Source: Rhodobacteraceae bacterium UBA3069 (GTDB taxonomy: Bacteria; Pseudomonadota; Alphaproteobacteria; Rhodobacterales; Rhodobacteraceae). Taken from it: DNA of 46,583 nucleotides. The stretch lies in assembly GCA_002366795.1 (NCBI GenBank), contig DFBX01000033.1, positions 1 through 46,583 of the forward strand, written 5' to 3'. A model generated the notes under the pieces. The model searched no databases. It worked only from the letters and a program-made list of their open reading frames with translations, and had not been told where the DNA came from. This document shows, piece by piece, positions 42,047 to 46,583 of the stretch; positions within the stretch are counted from its first letter, which is position 1; every line of letters starts with the position of its first letter. Both the position numbers and the translations under genes were made by a program.

Positions 42047-42889
42047 ATGCCCCTGCCAAATGCTGCCGGAATCGGCTATAAACCCCAACATTACAAAGAC
42101 TTGATGGATACGCCCGCCCCCGTACAGTGGCTGGAAATCCATGCTGAGAATTACATGGGCGCAGGCGGACGCCCGTTGGCGCAGTTGCGTCACCTGTCGG
42201 AACGGTTTCCCATTTCGGTGCATGGTGTCGGCCTGTCGATTGGCGGCGAGGCCCCCTTGGACACCGATCACCTGGCCCGCCTGAAACAGCTCTGCGACGG
42301 GCTGAACCCTTTCAGCTTTTCCGAACACCTGGCGTGGTCCACCCATGACAGTGGCTATTTCAACGATCTGCTGCCCCTGCCCTATACCGATGCCACGCTG
42401 GACCGCGTCTGCACCCATATCGATCAGCTGCAAGAGGCGCTTGGCTGGCAAATGCTGCTGGAAAATCCCTCCAGCTATCTCGCCTTTGACGAAAGCACGT
42501 GGTCAGAGCCGGATTTCCTGCGCGAAATCGCGGCCCGCACAGGCTGTGGCCTGCTGCTAGATGTGAACAACGTCTTCGTTTCAGCGGTCAACCTGGGCTT
42601 TAACCCAATCGACTATATTGCTGCCTTTCCCACTGAAAATGTTGGGGAAATCCATCTTGGCGGGCATGACGAGGATATGGATGATGACGGTGCCCCCCTG
42701 TTGATCGACAGCCACGGGCGCGAGGTGGCAGATCCGGTCTGGGCGCTTCTGATGCATGTGCTGCGCGCCACTGGCCCGCGCCCCCTGCTGATTGAATGGG
42801 ACACCGATGTGCCGGAATGGCCCGTGTTGCGGGACGAGGCGCAGCGCGCCGCCAACGCCCTTGCCGCGATACGGATGGTGGTCGCATGA
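42047..42889 (+). CDS. bufB: MNIO (DUF692) iron oxidase, BufB-like RiPP-modifying enzyme
   Basis: The 280-residue TIM-barrel protein belongs to the multinuclear non-heme iron-dependent oxidases (MNIO, formerly DUF692, the MbnB family). Iron-ligand candidates are visible in order: His59 (VHGVGL), Glu93/His94 (SEHLAW), Glu139 (ENPSSY), Asp172/Asn174 (LLLDVNNV), His203/His207 (EIHLGGHDED), His223 (DSHGREV) and Glu250 (LIEWD). In studied bufferin systems this enzyme modifies cysteines of the precursor. ATG 42047 has GGAG at six bases. The stop overlaps the bufC start (ATGA), fitting a stable BufBC complex. Confidence 0.93.
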   Translation: MPLPNAAGIGYKPQHYKDLMDTPAPVQWLEIHAENYMGAGGRPLAQLRHLSERFPISVHGVGLSIGGEAPLDTDHLARLKQLCDGLNPFSFSEHLAWSTHDSGYFNDLLPLPYTDATLDRVCTHIDQLQEALGWQMLLENPSSYLAFDESTWSEPDFLREIAARTGCGLLLDVNNVFVSAVNLGFNPIDYIAAFPTENVGEIHLGGHDEDMDDDGAPLLIDSHGREVADPVWALLMHVLRATGPRPLLIEWDTDVPEWPVLRDEAQRAANALAAIRMVVA

Positions 42890-43614
42890 CCCAATCCACC
42901 TTCATATCCGCCCTGCTGCACCCCGATGCGCCAGTGCCGGACGGGCTAAGCGACGGGAAAGGCCGCCCGGCCGGACGCCGCTTTGCCGTCTATCGCAACA
43001 ATGTCGCCGTCTCACTAACCGAAGCATTGCAAGCCGGTTTCCCTGCCACCTACCGCATTCTCGGCGATGCAAACTTCAACACAATCGCAGGAGGTTACCT
43101 GCGCGCTTCGCCGCCATCAAACCCGATGATCCACGCCTATGGCGACGGGTTCGACCGCTATCTTGCAGGCATCGCACCGCTTGCAGACATGCCATGGTTG
43201 CCGGATCTGGCCGCGTTGGAACTGGCCCTGCGCCACGCCTATCACGCCGCCGATGGCATACCCCTGCCCGCCGATGCATTGGCGCGAACCGCCCCTGCCA
43301 AGCTGCCCGCCCTGCACCTGCACCTTGCACCCGCGACACAGGTCATCTGCACGCCGCACCCCCTGCTGTCGATCCGCGCACAGGCGCTTGGCATGCCACG
43401 CCCCGAGGACACCGGCGAGGTTCTGATCGCACGGCCCGCTTACGATCCGGTGGCGATCCCGCTGCCCGTCGGCGCAGCCCCCTTTATCAAGGCGCTGTGC
43501 CACATGCCCCTCGGGCCCGCGATGGAGGCCGCGACCGAAGGCACCGACCTGACGACGACATTGGCCCTATTATTCCAGAACGAGGCCCTGATACAGCCGG
43601 AGAAAACCGCATGA
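42886..43614 (+). CDS. bufC: DUF2063 partner protein, BufC-like
   Basis: The 242-residue product starts with a DUF2063 domain (about residues 5-95; RRFAVYRNNVAVSLTEALQAGFPATYRIL and SNPMIHAYGDGFDRYLA), which serves as the substrate-recognition partner of MNIO enzymes (as in MbnC and ChrI-type partners), and continues with a C-terminal winged-helix-like domain. It is coupled by overlapping ATGA to bufB before and to the DoxX gene after. Confidence 0.9.
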   Translation: MTQSTFISALLHPDAPVPDGLSDGKGRPAGRRFAVYRNNVAVSLTEALQAGFPATYRILGDANFNTIAGGYLRASPPSNPMIHAYGDGFDRYLAGIAPLADMPWLPDLAALELALRHAYHAADGIPLPADALARTAPAKLPALHLHLAPATQVICTPHPLLSIRAQALGMPRPEDTGEVLIARPAYDPVAIPLPVGAAPFIKALCHMPLGPAMEAATEGTDLTTTLALLFQNEALIQPEKTA

Positions 43615-44180
43615 CCCACCTGATTTCCCTTTATTCGCAAGTTGTTCGCAGGCTCGGGCGGCTGACGGGTGCCTTACCATTGCTGGCGCGGCTGACCTTT
43701 GCCCTTGTCCTGCTGCGCTATTTCTGGAACTCGGCCCTGACCAAGTTGGACGGCCCCTTGACCCTGTCGGCCAATGCCTATGCGCAGATATTTCCCAAGC
43801 GACTCGAGGCCGCCGGCCATGACCACACCACGATGCCGGCTTGGACAGATTTCGTTGTCTTTGCAGGTACTTATGCCGAATTCATCCTGCCCGCACTGAT
43901 CGTTCTGGGGCTGCTTACGCGCCTCGCCGCGCTTGGCATGATCGGGATCATCGCGGTTCAATCGCTGACTGACCTGTTCGGACACGGCGGCATCGCGCAT
44001 GAGGCAACGCTTGGCGCTTGGCTGGATGCCGCGCCAGACGGGGTCATTCTGGACCAACGGCTGCTGTGGCTCACGCTGCTGGCAACGCTCGTGGTGAAGG
44101 GGGGCGGCTGGCTGTCCCTGGATGCCGCGTTCAGAAATGCGCCTTGGGTTCGTCCGGCTTTCCCGCAGCCAGCCCCATAA
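43611..44180 (+). CDS. DoxX-family membrane protein of the bufferin operon
   Basis: The 189-residue product has about four membrane helices in the DoxX pattern (LPLLARLTFALVLLRYFWNS; FAGTYAEFILPALIVLGLLT; LGMIGIIAVQSLTDLF) and a His-containing loop (AAGHDHTTM; LFGHGGIAHE). DoxX genes regularly close bufferin operons; the role is not established, with redox or quinone-linked function suggested. Its ATG overlaps the bufC stop. Its last 50 bases overlap the 3' end of the convergent gene at 44131-44499. Confidence 0.9.
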   Translation: MTHLISLYSQVVRRLGRLTGALPLLARLTFALVLLRYFWNSALTKLDGPLTLSANAYAQIFPKRLEAAGHDHTTMPAWTDFVVFAGTYAEFILPALIVLGLLTRLAALGMIGIIAVQSLTDLFGHGGIAHEATLGAWLDAAPDGVILDQRLLWLTLLATLVVKGGGWLSLDAAFRNAPWVRPAFPQPAP

Positions 44181-44499
44181 CCGCAGCCAAGCCCAGGAAA
44201 GAGATCGGGAACATGGTGAAGGCGTTGAAACCAAAAGCGAAATACATGCCCAAGGCAGACAGCGCCATCAGCGCACCGCCCCAAAGCGCCCGCACCTTGA
44301 CCATCCCCGCCCCGGCAATCGCCAGTAGCGGCGACAGGATGCTGGCAGCACGGATCGTCTGCGGGTCAGCGACTTGCTTGAACAAGCCCTCGACCTCGCC
44401 ATGCTGGGCGATCACCTCGGTATAACCGAAGGAGAAGAAACCAATCAAAAGTCCGAACAGCCCGCCGATCAATCCAAGGAAAAGTGCCGCGTTTCGCAT
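44131..44499 (-). CDS. Small four-helix membrane protein, DUF4064-like
   Basis: The 122-residue product has about four hydrophobic segments (about 3-25, 50-67, 71-92 and 95-113) with glycine-rich helices and a charged loop (HGEVEGLFKQVADPQTI), resembling DUF4064 proteins; function unknown. GGAG precedes the ATG at eight bases. It is convergent with the DoxX gene and its 3' end lies inside it by 50 bases, so each mRNA would be partly antisense to the other. Confidence 0.7.
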   Translation of the reverse strand: MRNAALFLGLIGGLFGLLIGFFSFGYTEVIAQHGEVEGLFKQVADPQTIRAASILSPLLAIAGAGMVKVRALWGGALMALSALGMYFAFGFNAFTMFPISFLGLAAVMGLAAGKPDEPKAHF

Positions 44500-44541
44500 G
44501 ATGTGAACTCCGTTTTCAATCAGATAAGGACGCGCGGGGCA

Positions 44542-44856
44542 CTATCCAAGAAGCGTGTCCTGAACCGGCTTGGTCCAACCTAGGTACAGCTGGCCGCCAG
44601 CCTCGATCAGGGGGCGCTTCATCAGCGTGGGATGGTCGCGCAACAACTCCAGCGGCGCGCGTTGGCGTTCATCTTCGTTAAGACCGCGCCATGTGGTCGA
44701 ACGGGTATTGAGCAAAGCATCGCCGAACTGCGCATGGGCTTTTGCCAGGATTTCCGAAGGCACACCATCAATGCGGACATCGAAAAACTCCGCATCTGGA
44801 ATCGATTTCAATGCCTTGCGGCAAGTGTCACAGGTTTTCAATCCGTAAAGTCTCAT
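44542..44856 (-). CDS. ArsC/Spx-family thioredoxin-like protein
   Basis: The 104-residue product has a CxxC motif (Cys9, Cys12 in LKTCDTCRKALK), a TTWRGL segment and a LMKRPLIE motif, matching the ArsC/Spx/YffB family of thioredoxin folds. It lacks the canonical arsenate reductase neighbours, so a role as a YffB-like thiol reductase is more likely than arsenate reduction. The frame continues upstream to 44946, but the family start at ATG 44856 is used. Confidence 0.82.
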   Translation of the reverse strand: MRLYGLKTCDTCRKALKSIPDAEFFDVRIDGVPSEILAKAHAQFGDALLNTRSTTWRGLNEDERQRAPLELLRDHPTLMKRPLIEAGGQLYLGWTKPVQDTLLG

Positions 44857-44947
44857 CCATGCCTCCGTTCTTGGCAGTTGCATCTTTAAGGGGCAAAGCC
44901 CGCCTGCGCACCCCGCTTTTGCTTGATTTTTACAATTGCCGTGCAAT

Positions 44948-44965
44948 CCTTAATTTACGTTAAGG
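44948..44965. promoter_or_regulatory. Inverted repeat upstream of the cold-shock gene
   Basis: CCTTAA (44948-44953) and TTAAGG (44960-44965) form a perfect dyad with a six-base spacer, about 93 bases before the cspA start, in an AT-rich stretch that probably contains the promoter. Confidence 0.4.
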
Positions 44966-45057
44966 CACATTGATCCTGTTATTTTACAATGGGACTCAAG
45001 TTCCGACGTAAGAGGCCCCGCATATCGGGGAAAGACAGAAAGAAGGAGACACGGAAT

Positions 45058-45264
45058 ATGCCCACCGGCACCGTGAAATGGTTCAACACCACCAAAGGTT
45101 ATGGCTTCATTGCGCCCGATGACGGCGACAAGGATGTTTTCGTACATATTTCCGCAGTCGAGCGGTCGGGGCTGACGGGCCTTGCCGACGATCAGAAGGT
45201 CGGCTTCGAATTGCAGGATGGGCGCGACGGGCGCCAGATGGCGGCCGATCTGAAACTGCTTTAA
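45058..45264 (+). CDS. cspA: Cold-shock domain protein
   Basis: The 68-residue product is a single cold-shock (OB-fold) domain with RNP1 KGYGFI and RNP2 VFVHIS, starting MPTGTVKWFN. It binds single-stranded nucleic acid. An AGAAGGAG ribosome-binding site precedes the ATG, and the leader back to about 44990 is long, in keeping with structured leaders of cold-shock genes. No clear terminator follows; a short AAGGG/CCCTT hairpin lies downstream. Confidence 0.95.
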   Translation: MPTGTVKWFNTTKGYGFIAPDDGDKDVFVHISAVERSGLTGLADDQKVGFELQDGRDGRQMAADLKLL

Positions 45265-45329
45265 GCTTTCATTCCGACATGAAAAGGGACGCGCCCTTGG
45301 GGCCGCCCTTGCATTCTGGTTCACGATGT

Positions 45330-45617
45330 TTAGCGGGAATAGCAGCCTTTTTCGCCAACGGGGCAGACCACGCGGGCGCGGTGTATCTTGTTCTTATGAT
45401 ACACTTTTTTCCGCGCTAGGGGTGCCGCTTTCGCGTGCTGATAGCTCATCGACTGGTTCGGCGTCCCGCAGCAAATCACTCCGTTAATAGAAATGGGCTG
45501 TAGGCCGCTGGGGCAGTGATTGGCGGCGGCGTAGGGGTATATTTTCGGTTCGGCACTGGCGGGCGCGGCGAGGGCGAGGAGGCCGAGGCTGGCGTAAATG
45601 GCTGATTTCAAAGACAT
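45330..45617 (-). CDS. Small secreted cysteine-containing protein, hypothetical
   Basis: The 95-residue product has a clear signal peptide (cleavage expected after PASA, residue 22) and a mature part with five cysteines (35, 49, 50, 85, 92) including a CCG doublet and a CPVGEKGC end, with a basic segment (RKKVYHKNKIHR, about 69-80). GGGGGAC precedes the ATG. I do not know its family. Envelope location, possibly disulfide-bonded, is all that can be said. Confidence 0.75.
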   Translation of the reverse strand: MSLKSAIYASLGLLALAAPASAEPKIYPYAAANHCPSGLQPISINGVICCGTPNQSMSYQHAKAAPLARKKVYHKNKIHRARVVCPVGEKGCYSR

Positions 45618-45685
45618 TTTGTCCCCCGTTTAACTGATAATGGCAATCTTACACTGATTAACCCTAGCAGGGTATTCACGGGCAC

Positions 45686-45700
45686 GAAACATAATGTTTC
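45686..45700. promoter_or_regulatory. Fifteen-base palindrome upstream of the small secreted protein gene
   Basis: GAAACAT-A-ATGTTTC (45686-45700) is a perfect dyad, 69 bases upstream of the gene at 45330-45617 and 25 bases after the DUF2177 gene on the same strand. It looks like a repressor operator rather than a terminator, since no T tract follows. Confidence 0.4.
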
Positions 45701-45724
45701 CGCGTTAATGTCCTAGGTCAACGC

Positions 45725-46111
45725 CTAGGTGATCTTGATCCCTGCATAGGCAGATATTGCGGTCAGGAAAGTGCCCCATACCACATCCGTTGTGGCCATG
45801 GTCCAATGCCACCCTTTCAAGGTGGCGAAATTCGTAAATTCGTAGGTGCCATAAGCCATCGCGCCCAGAAGAGCAGCGGGGAGCAGGGCTTGGGCCGCGC
45901 TGCCAGCCGTCAGGGCGGGCCAAGAGACGAAGAACAACACGCCCGCGACATAGAAAAGATAGAAGATCGCGGCGGGGGCGAGGTTCAAATCCTCGCGCAA
46001 AAACAAGGAGATGTGCCGTTCGAACAGGGGGCGCATCACGGTTTTCAGCATGACGGCATCAATCCCGAGAAAAACCACGGCGGTGGCCAGGTAGAGGGTT
46101 AAAAGCTGCAT
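45725..46111 (-). CDS. DUF2177 membrane protein
   Basis: The 128-residue product starts MQLLTLYLATAVVFLGIDAV and has about four membrane helices with the DUF2177 signature (FLREDLNLAPAAIFYLFYVA; GAMAYGTYEFTNFATLKGW). Function unknown. The frame is open upstream to 46255, but ATG 46111 has AAAGG just before it and begins at the first helix. Inverted repeats at 46190-46216 and 46381-46408 lie upstream. Confidence 0.88.
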   Translation of the reverse strand: MQLLTLYLATAVVFLGIDAVMLKTVMRPLFERHISLFLREDLNLAPAAIFYLFYVAGVLFFVSWPALTAGSAAQALLPAALLGAMAYGTYEFTNFATLKGWHWTMATTDVVWGTFLTAISAYAGIKIT

Positions 46112-46583
46112 GATCGCCTTTCCGTGCGCTGCGTTTACTAACAGGGTACGGGTGCGCCGCCGGATTGGATCAAAACGGGTGTTCCAAATCATACGATCAG
46201 ACATGGGAATCGTATGAATCGTTATTTTCAAGGGGGATGATCTGTGAAAACGCACCCCCAGCGCACCGTGGGGTCAAGCGATGCTTAAGGGGCCGTTCGA
46301 TGGGGGGCGGGGCCGCGCGGACCGCTTTGGAAAGCGCGCGGAACGGCCGGAAAGGACTCGGGCATTGTTCACCTGTCGTTAAGGTTAATGCGGATTCATA
46401 TTAACCTTCGGTGGGGGGAGGCGGCGTTAGGGGTTTTGTGCCCTAGCGCGGTTTCGGGCCGAAACGGGGAGTCGAGGGGCTGCGAATCTTTACGATTGGT
46501 AAACACCCGAAATCACACCATGCGCGCCACCTTTTCTGCGCACGGCGCGTGAAGGATCGCTTCATTTTGTGTGTGTGGGGGGG
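46112..46583. other. Non-coding 472-base stretch with several inverted repeats
   Basis: No gene is supported here. It contains the CATACGAT dyad (46190-46216), a perfect 9-bp dyad AAGGTTAAT-N10-ATTAACCTT (46381-46389 and 46400-46408) with a GANTC site in its spacer, a 15-base palindrome GTTTCGG-G-CCGAAAC (46451-46465) and a TTTAC/GTAAA dyad (46489-46503). It may be a regulatory region for the DUF2177 gene and for a gene beyond the window edge. The last bases are G-rich. Confidence 0.6.
46190..46216. promoter_or_regulatory. Inverted repeat upstream of the DUF2177 gene
   Basis: CATACGAT (46190-46197) and ATCGTATG (46209-46216) form perfect 8-bp arms around an 11-base spacer, 79 bases upstream of the DUF2177 start codon. 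It is a plausible operator for a dimeric regulator. Confidence 0.45.

Noticed and set aside
46112..46200. A TGATCC-type RpoE (ChrR-controlled) promoter upstream of the DUF2177 gene
   Set aside because: TGATCC is present on the minus strand, but no TAAG-like -10 follows at about 18 bases.
46165..46404. A 79-codon frame in the right-hand non-coding region
   Set aside because: It crosses two perfect inverted repeats and has no family features or ribosome-binding site.

Overview
The window reads as a stretch of chromosome from an alphaproteobacterium of the Rhodobacterales (Roseobacter group). Supporting this are the high G+C content, the gene families and orders (rpiA-gor-hflK-hflC, purA-DUF2842, secG-pyrG, phaZ divergent from phaC-phaP-phaR) and PhaR operators of the CTGC-N3-GCAG type known from Paracoccus and Rhodobacter. 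I cannot name the genus. I saw no rRNA, tRNA, IS element, phage module or CRISPR array.

Left part (1-14.2 kb): the window opens inside an RTX calcium-binding repeat protein on the minus strand. It is followed by a minus-strand housekeeping block (hflC, hflK, glutathione reductase, rpiA, a secreted EF-hand protein). Then come L-serine dehydratase (sdaA), an EamA-type exporter whose 3' end overlaps a convergent thiamine pyrophosphokinase gene, a long and very acidic protein of unknown function, and purA with a DUF2842 membrane protein.

Middle (14.2-28.1 kb): secG and pyrG, three small conserved genes, and a polar amino acid type ABC importer. The importer is followed directly by two glutamine synthetase-like ligases, a class I glutamine amidotransferase-like hydrolase and an FAD oxidoreductase. 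This set looks like a gamma-glutamylation route for catabolism of an amine (PuuA/PuuB/PuuD logic) without the aldehyde dehydrogenase PuuC. A DegT-type aminotransferase gene and a bidirectional terminator close the block. The first permease gene of the importer seems to start with ATT.

Polyhydroxyalkanoate locus (28.1-33.6 kb): phaC, phaP, phaR and a LysR regulator on the minus strand, with phaZ divergent. Three perfect and one near-perfect PhaR sites lie upstream of phaP, phaC/phaZ and phaR, which outlines a complete autoregulated circuit.

Right part (33.6-46.6 kb): a minus-strand series of small metabolic genes includes an isolated citrate lyase alpha subunit homologue, two alpha/beta hydrolases, an M15-like peptidase and a VOC protein. 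Upstream of it is an MFS transporter gene broken by one in-frame TGA. After thrS comes a four-gene operon: a secreted four-cysteine DUF2282 peptide, a DUF692 (MNIO) enzyme, a DUF2063 partner and a DoxX membrane protein. This is the bufferin type of RiPP operon, recently linked to copper buffering, and it is the most interesting system in the window. Small genes follow (a DUF4064-like membrane protein, an ArsC/Spx-like protein, a cold-shock protein, a secreted cysteine-containing protein, DUF2177). The last 470 bases are non-coding and carry several perfect inverted repeats.
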